Assembly (NCBI RefSeq): GCF_011075055.1
Contig: NC_058152.1
Location: 1,860,001 to 1,924,000, forward strand
Source: Mangifera indica
Lineage: Eukaryota; Streptophyta; Magnoliopsida; Sapindales; Anacardiaceae
DNA length: 64,000 nucleotides
Direction: 5' to 3'
A program made the translations under genes and the position numbers. Shown here in pieces: positions 49,938-63,465 of this stretch. Under the pieces are notes generated by a model that made no database searches, was not told the DNA's origin, and saw only the letters and a list, made by a program, of their open reading frames with translations. Within the stretch, counting starts at the first letter, position 1, and every line of letters starts with the position of its first letter.

Positions 49938-52900
49938 ATAAATCTGTTGATTCAATTAAAACCAGTTTCATTTATTATAAATTGTCGGCCTGTATCTGTA
50001 AATAATCTAGTTCTATCTTCTTTATTAATATAAATAGACATGTTTCTTGTTGACCGTTTTCTGTGATTAAGAAAAAAACTTATTCATATGATACCTTGTC
50101 ATGTATATGTCATAGCCCTTTTAAATCTCAAATTATTCTTACACATTCCTGCCAATCAAATAACAGTGTGTCTGGATCCTAGCATGTGTTTTAATATGGG
50201 AAGCCATTCCAACTGAAGGTTTCTTTAAGATGCCTCGTAAAAACTTCTGCATATCTTATTTGCACTGGCACGTGAGGATGATTATTAGATTAAGTGACTA
50301 GTTCCGAATTTTGGGGTTTGTGCTCATTTTCAGTCCTGACCTTGAAAATAAGAGAGAAAATTGTCTGGGCATTGCAGTTTTCATGTGGGAATATTTTCTA
50401 GGAGGAAGATATATCACTTCCTCTTGTTTTCAAGTCTAGCATTGGCTATTTATATATTTGTCTTTCCACACGATTAATAACGGACTCTAAACCAGACATT
50501 CGGTTTTAAAGTTGTGGGCTGCTTAGTGATTTTTATTTTGGGCATCAGGATGTCTGTGTCTGAAGTTAGGGAGTCAATTATGCAATGTAATTCCTTTTGT
50601 GCACAAGATTGTTTTATTCCATGATAGGCCCAACTTAGCGGTGATATGTAGGACATCAATATTGAGCCATAAGCATAGCCAAGTTTGTCACAGAAGTGTC
50701 ATTAACCTGATATATATTGTAGATATCAAGACAATCAATCTGCCCTCCTCTATGCAATCTATATTCTTTTGGTAGTTTGTTGATATAGCCTGGAATTTCG
50801 AATGTCTTGTTTGCCCAGGGTGAGAAATATGTCTTACTTATGATGGATGCTTTTAAGTTGGGAAATGTTCTGATTCATTTTTGTTTTTCTCTTTGAGGAC
50901 TGGCATAAGAACGATCTAACTGACACGAGTATGATCTCTGTATCTTTGCCCAGGTTCTGAAAAATTTATGATAGGATTAGCATGGTTTTTTTAGATAGAG
51001 TGTCTAAATCTTATTGGTATTAGAGTTATGTATGTCCAATACATTCAATTTCAGCCTGTTTTATTACTTTTGTAAAAAGGTTCACAAAGCTTACATCTGG
51101 GGGAAATCAAAGCTGTTTTCCATGGGAACAATGAAAGCATTTGTTGAAGTACATACATTGATTGGCCTGGGTCCTTCCCAGTTTCCACATTAGTTTATTG
51201 TATTTACGTTTTCACCCGGGGCTGCCGACACTGCTAGGGCTCTGGAATTTATCATTCTTCATTATGGTTGAAAGTGATATCTCTGGCCCTCTCTGTATCA
51301 ATTGCTTCATTCAGAGTCTAATCACGAAGAAAATCTGAGAGGTACAGCTGACAAGAATCCTTGTCTAACTTTGGTCAAAATGGAGCCTGTGGATTTGTTC
51401 GGAAGTCCAATTTTCGGATGAAGCTACAGCTGTTGTGGTTTCTTAACGTTTTGGTTGCCGCGCAATTAATGTGAAAAAGCAACTCCAACTACCGGACTGG
51501 CCTGAAAAACACACTTCCCTTGTCTCTTGATAGTTGGGTTGGGTTTGTTTTTGCACATTGCCCAATGTAGAGCAAGTTATACCAAAAAATTTAGTTGCCT
51601 CGAGTTTCCGCCACTCAAAATCATTCTAAATTTTGGTATGGAGTAATATCAAGAGTCTAATTTTAAATATTTAATTAATTATTTAAATAATATTTTATAA
51701 TTATTTTATTTTTAATTTAAAATTATTTAATTACATGATGATATATTATATAAATATTTAAAATTAAGTATACATAATTTTATATTTTATTAAAATCGAA
51801 TTTATTTTCTTTCGACAAAGAAATCTCTTGCTTTGCTATAAGTCATATTTATATTTTAAAAATGAGTCATTTACCAAAATTTTGTCAATTAGAATTGTAA
51901 TTTAGAACATGCATAAAAATGTCCCATAATAAAAGAATTATAAAACTATACGAATACAATTTTAAGTATATGATTAAATATATAAAAAATGTATTATCAT
52001 CATATGATTGAGAAAAAAATAACATTCTGATCTATCATACACTATTTATCGTATCTATGGTGAAAGTAATGCTAATTCTCATTTCATAATTCTCTATCGA
52101 TAGGATTCAGTTGAGGTAGGAAATCAACACGTTAGCTATGTGACTCATCTTTAAGGCTATCTATGTCCTGGTTGTCCTAATATGGTTGTTGATCAATAGA
52201 CTCATGGTCATAAAAAATCAATCTATGAACATCAATTGACGAACTATCTATATCCTAAAAAATCTAACGACAATTTTTAAAACTTTCAGTCTTAACATAC
52301 ACATTAATAGACACAAATCGATGAGTTATCTATCACCCTATCTACTGGTATTTGCTTGTGTCACAAATACCTCCTTATAACACAATCTACATGTCTTACC
52401 AGTGTATTGCACCTAATGGACCTAATTGAATTCAAACAGACGTGGAAAAGGGCATTTGACTTAACTGTGTCAAATCTTCAATGTAATCATTCGATCCAGA
52501 CTTGTTAAACTTCTGAGAAAGGATACAGGAAGCTTCACCGAGTGGGCAGAAAATCTTGCCACTCTTAGCAAAACGAAACGTGCACTCTCTCTGAAAGTCA
52601 GAAGACTACATGCTAACTTCAATGGAACGTCAAGTCATGCTTTGGTAGCTTTGCCTGGGCTCATGCCTTTGTGTGGCACTGTATCATCTATTCTTTTCTC
52701 CTTTGTTCAATTGATATTCAAATTTGATTGGCTAGCTTCGGTTCTTGATCGAAATGATTCCATCCAAAGATGGAGAACCAGAAGATTTGGGACAAGTCCA
52801 TCCAACTCCAACTGGGAATTTATGTTTATCTTCTAAATCTTTTAGAATTTTAAAGCCCCTTACTGAATTCTATGTAAAGATGAGCAACTTGTAATATTTA
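49938..52900. other. Long gene-free region downstream of the RING gene
   Basis: The first part is 3' untranslated sequence. From 50100 to 51640 the base composition is richer than in most intergenic DNA here and homopolymers are few, but no frame of useful length or family match is seen. It could hold a non-coding transcript or a very old pseudogene. A family-X repeat lies at 51680-51790. The frame at 52642-52836 is unrecognised. Confidence 0.4.
51680..51790. repeat. Family X repeat, copy
   Basis: 'attttatttttaatttaaaa' is followed by 'ttatttaattacatgatgat' and 'ttaagtatacataattttat'. It is one of the best-preserved members, with 40790-40930 and 62990-63140. Confidence 0.5.
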
Positions 52901-55900
52901 ATTTCACTTTGGAGGACCGAAAAAGTTTGCAGTAAGATATGGATTTCTAAAAGAAAATCACAGCCTGGAATTTCTTTTAGATCTATACTTTATGGATTCC
53001 TCATCATCTTATTTGGCTACTCATGAAGCAGGAGTATTTATTTCGGAATTAACAACTCTAACGCGCTCTTGTGTATTTTCTTGGAAACAGACAAAGCTGC
53101 AGCCATTGCGGTGTTTCAGCTTACATTTCGCCGCCCTTGAATCAATTCTCGTTGTCGGTGATAAACTATTGGATGATAATCAGTGAAATAAAAGAAATTA
53201 AGAGGAAGACACCAAATATGGAATGCCAGCAAGGGTGGCTTCTAAGATGGAGAATTTAGGCTCAAATCTCCCATTTTATATCAAAATTATACTTTTAACT
53301 TATTTAATATTTAATTATTTTTAATACAAATTAAGTTATGCTTCTCATAACCCAACAATTAATAGCTAGGATTTGTGATTTTTGCTATATTTTCCCTTAT
53401 TGTCAAAATACGCATCTGAAAAATAGAATAGATAGCTGAACATTCCTGGTTATGGCTCATGGTTGGTGATTGTGACAGGGACTTGGGTAGAAACAATGTA
53501 TGGGTGTGGTTATTGGTTTTGTGGGTAATGTTGTTGGAGCCCCAGTCACGAGACATACGGAATGTAGTTGAGAGGTGACATTGAAGAGAGATTAGACCAT
53601 CCTTATATAAACTGGTCAAAACTTGAAGACATTCTTTTGATAAGTCTAAGATATGATAACATCAATAACCTTAAATTAAAATGTGGGTGTATGCAAGGTT
53701 AATCTCCAAAAAGGCAGTATCGGAAATGTCACACACAAATAAAAAAGTTAGCCCATGGCATCGTGCTTGAGAAGGGTTTGTATGTGGTTGTGTATATATA
53801 AATTGCTTTATCAATTTAAGTCTAATAATAGAAGAAGTTGAGGATTGTGTCCAGCTTTGATGTTGTATAGCCAAAAAGCTAAGGAAGAGCATGTGAAATG
53901 CACATGCCATTCAATTATCTTGTGGAGCTTGTATTTTAGCTATTAAATGGACAACTTAATTAAAGTTAAAACTACAACAACCCACCAGAAAAAAAATACA
54001 CTTTTAAAGTGCTTAAATTCAGTTGGGAGTTTCTCTTTGTCATGTACAGAAAGTCGTAATCTTGATAATGAATTAAAGTGTTAGTTCACATGGAAGGGGC
54101 AGGAGAAGGAGAGATGAAAGCAGTTTGCAACCAAATTTAGGTTTTTTTTTCTCTGGTTATTTCTCTATCTTTCCATCATCTTCAACACAAATCTATAATT
54201 TTCAGTATTTTACAATGCATTTACATCCTCACTTACGTGCCATGGTTCCCTCTGGCTGCCTTTACTTCCCCCTAATTAAGTCACATGCAGATGAAGCCGC
54301 ACTATCAGCAAATGTGGCTGAAACTTATCACTAGATCTTGATATTTATCATAATTGGGGAATTAATAATATTTTGGTTAACATTAATTATAATTTTGATT
54401 TAATAAAATTAGATAATTAAATAGTTTAATAATAGTTTCCAGATAAGTTTAAATAATCAATAAAGATAAATTCAATACATTTAAAGGTTATAATTTGAGT
54501 AGACAATATTAGTATAAACCTGAAGATTTATGAGACCTTTGATGGGGTCCTTTAATATAATATATATTGATTAAGTCATCTCTTCAAACCTTTTCCTACT
54601 GAAAACTATCATTTTAAAGAGGTTTTAGGAGCGAAAGACTAGTTATTTCAATACAATACTCTCAGTAGCTTTATGAATTTAGATTGTATGATATTTTAGG
54701 TATACCAATAACTTTAAAGTTTACAATTTATATGTAGATTTTGTGAAATCAGGATGACATGATTAAAGTTATATGGTCATGCAAATTAAATCTTACTATG
54801 AAATCAGAGCCAAACGCAATAGGTTATAATAATCTGAAAATCTGGAATTGAAAACAGGATTTACATTGCATGCATTAGAAACTTGACACACTCACACACC
54901 TAAACTGTAAATCTTTGTACAGAAGCAAGTTAGATGCTGCCTTGGAGCTTTCATGGTGATTAACGACGTGGATGGCTCAACTAGAGATACAATAAGTAGG
55001 TTGATGTATCATTGTTCATCTTATTTAGCTTGATTGCACTCTTCTTCTTCTTAGGTACATCTTCATCTTGATGGCAATTCTTACGGCAATTCCTTTCAAA
55101 GCAGACAAAATAGCCCATTTATTTATCTACCTTAGATTGGAAATCCGGTGCCCATGATTTCATATTCATTTCAGCAGATCATGAACTATAATAACTTTGT
55201 ATATCAAATATATGATTGGGTAAAAAGTTATATTATGTATCACATCATCCAATTATCAATGCCTAAAGATACAAAATTTGTATACTTATTTTTTTTTATG
55301 AGAAACTAACTAATTTAACATTTTAAAAAAAAATCATATTATATTATTTTAATTTACGTTTTACGTATTATACGAATATAACCAAAATCGCAACTTCATA
55401 TTCCTTTTACCCTTATCCATAAGACCATAACCTTAAGAAATGAGAAACACTGTTTTAGGGTTAGCTATTATGTATGGTACTGTTTACAAGCATCGTTCGG
55501 TTGGGCGTGGGATGGGCAGATAAGTGCGATGCTGTTCTAAAACATTATTTATGAGATATTGTTTACTAACATTGTTAATAGGATTAACTGGTAAGTGTGG
55601 GATAAACAAATAGACACAGTATTGTTTATGGATTCTATTTATGGGATAGACGGGTAAATGGATAGTGTTTATGATGTTCATGTTTCTTTTTGTGTACTTT
55701 TATATTATTCTTCTTTAAGATTGGAAAGCGGGTAAAATGAATATGAACTTGGGGTCTTAGGTATGCATAAAAAGTGGACTAAATTGTATTGTATGATGAA
55801 AAAAGTTAAATAAATTAATTTCCCTCTTATGAGGAATAGAATATCATATACTATTTTAGTAGTTTGGAGTATAGTTAGTAAATATAGGAACAAAAAAAAA

Positions 55901-56756
55901 AAAGGTTTCAAATTATATGGGTATAATACGGTGAATAATGAAAAATATGTTTATAAAAAAAACGCCTTTAAAATTTGCATATTGAAAAAGTATGGAATAT
56001 GTATATACGGATACAATATAACATATCGTCAATAATACTGAAAAAGTATAGAATTACCTATTGAAAATTAATACAATAATTCAAATATAAAATATTTAAT
56101 TAACTATTAAACTCAATATATCATAATATATAATCAAAATTCTTTATATAAGAAGTAACGTATCAATTAGTTAGAAAAAATAAACAAATTAATTATCTTA
56201 GATTTCAAACTTTAAATTAAAGTGAATATTTGTATAAACCATAGAAGAAGAAAACATAAAATTAAGGCTAAAAATTAAGAAAAAAAATATTGTTGGATTT
56301 TTTTTAAATGACAATAACATTTTTATAAATAATTAAAAATAGAAAAGACAATTTTATACTATAAATTTAGTTAAAAATTAAAAAATATGAAAATATAAAA
56401 TATGATGTATAATTTACGTTTAATACAAGAAGATTATAAAATATATATTTAATATATTTTTGGTTGGAAAATTCTTTTAAATATATTTAATATATAAATA
56501 ATATAGAATATAAATAATACATTTATTTACTTAGTATGGTTTGGAGTACAAGGGGAAGTATGAATATAGGGGGTGAATGGGTTTTAAAAGCCTTGACTTG
56601 GTTTGGTAGCAGCTCTCTTTCACGCAACGTGGGTTCAAAGCCAAGTAGAAAACAAATATTGATGTCTCTTCTTCCTTGAAAGGTTAATACTTAATAACCA
56701 AACTTCTGCCCTCTCACCTCTCTAGCTAAAATTTGCATTCTTCTCTACAAAAAAAA
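52901..56756. other. Gene-free AT-rich intergenic DNA
   Basis: No exon is recognised. Frames at 52992-53259, 53359-53619, 53671-53910 and 54125-54334 have no family resemblance. Bases 55480-55680 hold a short imperfect repeat. Bases 55800-56540 are nearly pure A and T. Confidence 0.45.
55480..55680. repeat. Imperfect short tandem repeat
   Basis: Variants of 'tatttatgggatagacgggt', 'gtttactaacattgtt' and 'gggatgggcagataagtg' recur about every 60 bases. Translation on the minus strand gives a repetitive peptide, which is not taken as a gene. Confidence 0.4.
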
Positions 56757-57833
56757 ATGCCAAACCAAATTCCACCGACACCACCGCCATATCACCACCT
56801 CTTCCTTCTTCTCATCCTCCTCCTCCTCTCCTTCACCGCCACCAACGTCATTGCCACCACTACACAGAAATTCAAAGAAGCCCCACAATTCTACAACTCT
56901 CCAAACTGTCCTTCCATCCTTGAATTAGACAACATTAATGGCGACTGCCACATCACGTGCTCTCCCCAAGCTGTTCATGTAGCTATGACTCTAGACGCAG
57001 TCTATCTCCGTGGCTCCATGGCTGCAATCTTCTCTGTTCTTCAACACTCTTCCTGCCCTCAAAATATTCTCTTTCACTTCATCTCCTCCTCTGCCAGCAG
57101 AAATCACCTTCATGACACAATTTCTCACTCATTTCCTTACCTCAAATTCCAAATCTACCATTTTGATGGCACCGCTGTTGCAGGCCTTATCTCCACTTCA
57201 ATCCGCTCAGCTCTTGACTGTCCACTCAACTATGCCCGAAACTACTTGGCCAGTCTCCTCCCTCCATGCCTCAAGAAAGTGGTGTACTTGGACTCGGATT
57301 TAGTCCTGGTTGATGATATTGCAAAACTGGCTGCTACACCGCTTGGTAACCAAGCCGTATTAGCAGCACCCGAGCACTGCAATGCTAACTTCACGTCATA
57401 CTTCACCCCGAGCTTTTGGTCAAACCCCACATTGTCTTACACATTCGCCGGAAGAAATGCTTGTTACTTTAACACGGGTGTTATGGTCATTGACCTGGAA
57501 AGATGGCGAGAAGGAGAATACACAAGAAAACTGACAGAATGGATGGAGCTACAAAAGAGAATGAGGATCTATGAGCTAGGTTCTTTGCCTCCGTTTCTAT
57601 TAGTGTTCGCTGGAAACATAGCGCCTGTTGATCACAGGTGGAACCAGCATGGCTTAGGAGGAGACAATTATATAGGCCTGTGTAGAGATTTGCATCCGGG
57701 TCCAGTCAGTTTGTTGCATTGGAGTGGCAAAGGCAAGCCGTGGATGAGACTCGATGCCAACCGGCCTTGCCCGTTGGATGCTTTGTGGACACCGTATGAT
57801 CTCTTGCAAACACCCTTCTCTCTTGAGTCTTAG
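56757..57833 (+). CDS. Galacturonosyltransferase-like (GATL) family-8 glycosyltransferase
   Basis: An intronless gene of 358 residues, as usual for GATLs, which act in the Golgi in pectin and xylan synthesis. The start is the ATG at 56757, after an A-rich leader. The longer frame upstream starts only at TTG. The N-terminus has a signal or anchor segment (about residues 14-32, '[16 protein letters not shown]') after a Pro/His-rich tip. GT8 features follow: '[18 protein letters not shown]', 'LNYARNYLA', the DxD metal and nucleotide-sugar site '[11 protein letters not shown]' (DSD at 179-181), '[15 protein letters not shown]', '[16 protein letters not shown]' and 'HWSGKGKPW' (321-329). The GAUT-type coiled-coil stem is absent, which separates it from GAUTs. 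Which GATL subgroup, and whether the sugar is galacturonic acid, cannot be decided here. An AATAAAA signal lies at about 57858. Confidence 0.93.
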   Translation: MPNQIPPTPPPYHHLFLLLILLLLSFTATNVIATTTQKFKEAPQFYNSPNCPSILELDNINGDCHITCSPQAVHVAMTLDAVYLRGSMAAIFSVLQHSSCPQNILFHFISSSASRNHLHDTISHSFPYLKFQIYHFDGTAVAGLISTSIRSALDCPLNYARNYLASLLPPCLKKVVYLDSDLVLVDDIAKLAATPLGNQAVLAAPEHCNANFTSYFTPSFWSNPTLSYTFAGRNACYFNTGVMVIDLERWREGEYTRKLTEWMELQKRMRIYELGSLPPFLLVFAGNIAPVDHRWNQHGLGGDNYIGLCRDLHPGPVSLLHWSGKGKPWMRLDANRPCPLDALWTPYDLLQTPFSLES

Positions 57834-60779
57834 GATTTGGTGCTATATTTGTATGATAATAAAAATGTTTTATTCAGTCATATAAGAAAAATCAAAGGTG
57901 AAGAGATCTATGAAGGTAGAATTAGAAGATCTCTATTTTTGTGTACAATACAATGCTTATGTTTTTGGTCTCATATGTACCTGAGAACAGTGAAATATAG
58001 TTACGGCTACTGAACAAAAAAACCAGGCCTCTTTACTCTTTGGCTGTGATCTCTTCATGGGTCATCTGTGAAAGAAAAATTCTGTCAAATTAGCTTGTCT
58101 CAATTTCTTTCCAAATTCTGCAAATCATTGCAGCCATAATTCTTTAATCTATCTTGTGGAGATCGGGTTCCATATTACTTGACACTTTAGTCACTTTAAT
58201 TTGAGTATTACTTTTTTCTCTTTTTGCTTCGTTGTTTGTTATCTTGTCTGATCAAAGCTAAACATTAACTTTGAAGGATTGACCAAATGATGAACTTTCT
58301 TACTATTCTTATAGCAAAGTAGTATTAAAAAAGTAAACCCACTAATTTGATTAGTGGAGGTAGGGTCTGATTACACCATGAGAAGTTAATTACCATTGCA
58401 ATCAACAACAATTTTCCAGGTTGCCCCCCAGGCTAATTTAGATGATAAAAAATGTGAAATTTAAAAAAAAAAAAAAAGTTTAAATTTGAAACTCGTTGAT
58501 CTCATACTAAATCAAACTCTTGATTATTAGGTGAGAGCTTATAAAACTAGTCATTACTTAAGATGATTGGTTCAATCCATAAATACAGTTTAACTCAATG
58601 AGGTTCCCCATCAGGTCAGCAGCGTCTCAAATTTCTCCATAAATTGTGCAATTATTTTGAATAAAACATGAGTAGTACTATGTACTGCAGGAGTTAGGAG
58701 CCTTGGCATTATGTGGTAATTTCCTCTTCCAAATTTCCAACATCAAAGTTGGGACCAGAAAAATAAAGGCGACCCCTCAACAGACCATCACCACAAATTA
58801 CAATCAATCGTAACAACTCTTCTGTTTATAAATATTTCAGAAAATCCTTTCTTCCATTGCACCTTCCATCACAGCTTATATATGCATTAGCATTTCCAAT
58901 CAAAATTTTCTCCTATAGAGAAATAGAAACAGGAGGAAGGATTTATCTGTCGTTTTATCAAGATCAAAATGGCCCAACTTTTGTTATTAGTCAATAATGA
59001 AATTCAACCCTAAACTAATTTAGACCCACTTACACTAACCACAGTACAAGCCAATTTTATTCTGACTTCTTTAATAGTTAATTTGGCACCTTTGAAAATA
59101 TAGGTAGTAGCAGCTTCCAAAGCATTCATTTCAAGAACATCCAACTACGTACATTGACATTGACTTCTTCTAAGAAAATTAAATAAAATAAAAGGTTAAT
59201 CAGCTTTAAATATTAGGGTTTCAATTCAAGTTTTTGACTACGTACATTGTTATGATAAGATTTGAATTCAGTCTCAACTATGCCAGCCCTCCTATTTCGC
59301 AACTCCAAATCGTGTCCGCATGAAAAGACAGAAAAGAATGTGTCATTATACCTAAAAAATAAACGCGTTTTCTTTTGTCTCTGTTAATTCAATTATATCT
59401 TTAGTAACACTTTTAAAATTGTCAAAGTTTGCGGTATGACAGAAGATTCTGTCTGTTACTTCCTTGGGAAAAAGAAGAAATACCTCTGCTGCCTTTTCAA
59501 AAGTATAGACCCTACTGCCATTTCAATCCAATTATCACATATCTAATGGTAACAAGAGACTGTGCTTCAAGCTGTGAAACTCCTCAAGGCTGCAAGTTCA
59601 TGTTGCCATTAATTACACAAATTCATCCACAATATTCATGCAATTAATTAATCGAATCACAATACAATTATATGATTTTCAAGCTTACAAGATATAAAAC
59701 ATCTAACATTAAAAGTTTTAGAGATTCAGGTAAATCTGATGTGTCATAATTGATACATAATTAATTCTGAATCTAATCGATTATTAATTTAATGAAACCA
59801 ATTTTTCTTCTCTATATACTACAAAATAATGATATTTTGATATATGAATAATCGTGTATGCATTGGGAAAGGAGATATATTATTTTTTATAATAATTTTA
59901 TTAGACTCCCTCATCAAAAGTCTAATAAACTAAATGTCCAACATTAGCATCCTCATAATCCAGATTTTTCTATGAAGTGTTTGAGAAATTCAACAAAGTT
60001 ATTCATAATATGCCCATAAAACTAAATTCGTTGAATTATACATTTATCCGGATTTTGTTAAATTAAACGACATCAATGTTTGTCGAGTTTGTAAAAACTT
60101 CTAACAGTTCATGGTTAAATGCCAAGGAAATGTTGCTCTAAACTAAACTTCCTACCGATAAGATTATTTAGCTTCTTGTAGCAATGGGTAACATTTTCTC
60201 TCATTTAATTCATTAGTATCAGGAGTAACCCAAGGCCGCCGTGGAATAGATATTTAAGTTGTACCGACAGCCATTGTTGCGAGATCTCTGGCGCCTGGGG
60301 GATCTTCAACTTAATTTACTCTTCACCAATAAGAGTCAACTCATCGGGATTATAAATGTATTAAATATTAATCAACTACTTAATATATTAATAAACTATT
60401 ATTAAAACGCTGTAGATTCTTAACTTTCAGTCAACTCATCTAAGTTCATGCACAATAATATAATGCCTGGATCTAACATGGGATCCGTCTTCCGGAGGAC
60501 AATTAGTCCTGGAAATTTAATGCCATGTAGAAATTAAGGAGAGAAACACGTTTCCACTTTCCAGGGCAGTTTCAGCCAACCTTTGAGCCATTATGTTTCT
60601 GGGAAAAGAAGCAAACGAGGTTGCTTTCACTTGAATTATATTTAACACTTCTCCAATGAACCAAGGGAATGTGAAATTGAACCTACTGATGATGTTTATT
60701 GTTTAACCCCACAACTGAGTAATAAGCAATTCTTCATTAAAGATGAAAATTCAATTTATAAATAATGTTTGGTCTGCTC
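57834..60779. other. Gene-free intergenic DNA
   Basis: The start is 3' untranslated sequence of the GATL gene. No exon is recognised beyond. The frame at 59429-59647 has no family resemblance. A poly-A run lies near 58460. Confidence 0.45.
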
Positions 60780-61195
60780 TTCTTCGAACAAAAAGAGGAT
60801 TTCCTAATAAAAATTGAGACGAGATAGAATGACTAAAATCCCTACAATCGAGGATGGGACAACGATGGAGATAAATATATCTCTGACTTATCTACTTATC
60901 TGTTTATTTCTTTATATATTTCTTAAACTCTTAGATATTAAATTATCTTTAAAAGTATTGAATTATAGCTAATATGTCATGTTACTAATAAATATTTTAT
61001 TATGTTTTTTAATGGGGATGGAAAAGTATGGGGAATTTTCTCTGTAAAGATGAGGAGGAGACGAAGAGAGAAATTGCCCCCACGGTGAGAGGTCTTGGAT
61101 TTCTTGCCATCCCCGTACTGAAGATGAGGCAAGAATGGAAAAAGGTTTCCCATACAAAAAACGAAAATAGAGATTAAGGTATTCGCCTCCTACCC
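60780..61195. repeat. Dispersed repeat family G, copy 4
   Basis: Contains 'gaggatgggacaacgatgga', 'aatggggatgg', 'tatggggaattttctctg' and 'ttgccatccccgtactgaag' around an AT-rich middle, the same order as the GGGGA-rich element at 23729-24372. It is more worn than that copy. Confidence 0.5.
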
Positions 61196-61784
61196 GACCC
61201 TTTATGATCTCTGTTCTTCATATAGAAATTGCAATGTTAAATGATAATCACACTAAATAATTTATACATAATCCTGTGTTCACTTTTATTTAACAAAGAA
61301 AAGAGAATCTACAATGAACAGCAAGAATTTATGCCAACTCATTTGAGGTTTAAATTATTTATAAATTTGAGAGAGTAGGTATATGACTGAAATTAATTTT
61401 ATCGCTGAACATAGAATATGTGTCTGATGCTCAAAATTTAGCAAATGAGACAAATATTTAACAGATTATTCCCACAACTACTGCCAACGATGAGCTGTTG
61501 ATTAATTCGTTGGAAGAAATTTTCATATCATTCAAAAGATTATAATAGAGTCCTAATCTAACAATTATCAGATCAGCTTTGCTAGTGTTAGTTGCTTTCA
61601 CAACTAGTTTATCTAGGAAGATTCTTTTCTAGAAAAATGAAGTTAAACTTGTAATTATTGAACACATGGTTTTTGATAAATTAATGTGATTCAACCTTAT
61701 TTTTTAATGTATTTTTCTTATTAATCTTTCTTGTTATTTATTGATTCAGATCAATTGTGCGTTGTTATCATGTTAGTTGATGCT

Positions 61785-62115
61785 TTGTAGATGTTAAAAT
61801 TAGAGTTGAATTCGAATTGAGTTAAGTTCAAACTAGTCTTAAAGCTGTGCAAGCTTGACTTGCTTGAAAGGCGTCGAGCTCTAATCAAGCTAAAAGGCTT
61901 AGTTCGATATTGTAAACAAGCAAAAAAATGACTAATACGATATTGTTCTAACACGTATTTGTTAAAACGACGTTATTTTAATTGATTTGTTTCGAAATTT
62001 TTCAGGTTCATAACTTCAATAAATAGAACACTCCTAAAGCTCGAGTTCATTTGAGTTAAGCTTCATATAGATTTATTCAAGTCAAGCTTAAATTCAAATT
62101 TAAATAAACTTGGTT
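61785..62115. repeat. Dispersed repeat family F, copy
   Basis: 'gaattcgaattgagttaag', 'gtcgagctctaatcaagct', 'aaaacgacgttattttaatt' and 'gctcgagttcatttgagtta' occur in the same order as in the copy at 25430-25790. A weaker F-like block follows at 62625-62765. Confidence 0.55.
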
Positions 62116-62989
62116 CAAATCTCGCCCTAATAAATGTCTTTAAAATCGCTTTGGAGGTTGGAGGAAACAAAAATTCCTATATGCTCCACACATATATTCA
62201 AGCTTCAACCTTCTTTTTTTTAATGTCCCAAGCATAATTGTAATTAAACATGTTCACTTCTATAATAAAATTGATTCTGAGCTCTGCATGGTATTAGTTT
62301 TATGTATTGATATTACGGTAAGAATCAAAGATTTGAAGAGGAGAAGAAGAAGAAGAAATTAATGGTATATTTTACTTCAAATAAAATGTACAGAATATTT
62401 TATGGTAATGAAAAACTTACAATTATAAAATAATACTAGAAAGTGGGTCAAAGTGGTTGAAACTGGCCTACAACATATCCATTAGATCAATTTAAAATAT
62501 GGCCTTGTACATACAGTTAGATGGGCTAAATTTTCGTGGGTCTAAGAGGCAGGTAGCATCTTGGTTTAAAAAGCCTTGTAATAAGGCCACCTGTGTAGTA
62601 AAAAGCTAAAAAACGAGTGTTAGATTAGATTCAAATTGAGCTAGTTTTAAGTTTGATTTTCATCTCCATTTAAAAGGTCAAACTCAGCAGTCATGGTTAA
62701 AGTTTAAACTTGAGTTGTTAGAATCGATTTAACCAATGTGAAAGAGTTGAAAACTTAAAATTTGATTAAGTTATAAGTTTTTAGTTATAGTAAATAAAGA
62801 AAGTTGTTGGAGTATATTTTTCTAATGTAAAACTCTTGCACTTCATATAGTTAAATACAAGAGTTGAAGTGTCAACCGTTTCGCATTAACAAAATATGCT
62901 TCTACAAATTCATTCTCTCATTGTAAATAAAGATTCAAGTTTTAATTTTTTCGAATAGGTGAAAATGATTTTAATTTAACAACTCAAAC

Positions 62990-63140
62990 TACACATTCTA
63001 CATATATAATTAGATACTTTAATAATGTATCATCATATAATTGAATGATTTTGAATTAAAAATAAAATATCACCGATCACATAATAACATATCATCAATA
63101 TACCTAATTATATATTCAAAAGTTTATGCATGTAGTATTA
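62990..63140. repeat. Family X repeat, best-preserved palindromic copy
   Basis: The left arm has 'tatataattagatact' and 'tatcatcatataattgaatg'. The right arm, read in reverse, has 'tatataattaggtata' and 'atgatatgttattatgtgat'. Between them is 'gaattaaaaataaaat'. Arms of about 50 bases fit a foldback MITE. No target duplication was identified. Confidence 0.55.
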
Positions 63141-63465
63141 TTCTTTTTCTCATAGTTTTGAGGGTGGGATTGAAGTGTACAAAAGAAGTCATAATCAGTC
63201 CATATGATGGGCAATAATTTAATTACAAGAACATAATCAATCCATATTTGCTATGTCTCAATTCATAATCAATCCATATAAATAATTCCAAACTACCCAG
63301 AAGCTCTCCATCAAAAGTTGAACTACACCACAAATCTTCCACTAATTTACGCTTCAAGTGAGCTTCTACAAAACTGAATGGCAAGACCTTAATAGATTAA
63401 ATAAATAGAGGTGGTCTTCATAGTTCTCAACTTAATAAATTATTGACAGAATATCCAAGAAGCAA

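Larger units (their letters stand above)
61196..63465. other. Gene-free intergenic DNA with repeats F and X
   Basis: No exon is recognised. Repeats lie at 61785-62115, 62625-62765 (both F-like) and 62990-63140 (X). The last 300 bases are probably the 3' untranslated part of the PQ-loop gene. Confidence 0.45.

Noticed and set aside
56733..56756. Longer GATL frame from 56733
   Set aside because: It begins with TTG. The first ATG is at 56757, after an A-rich leader.
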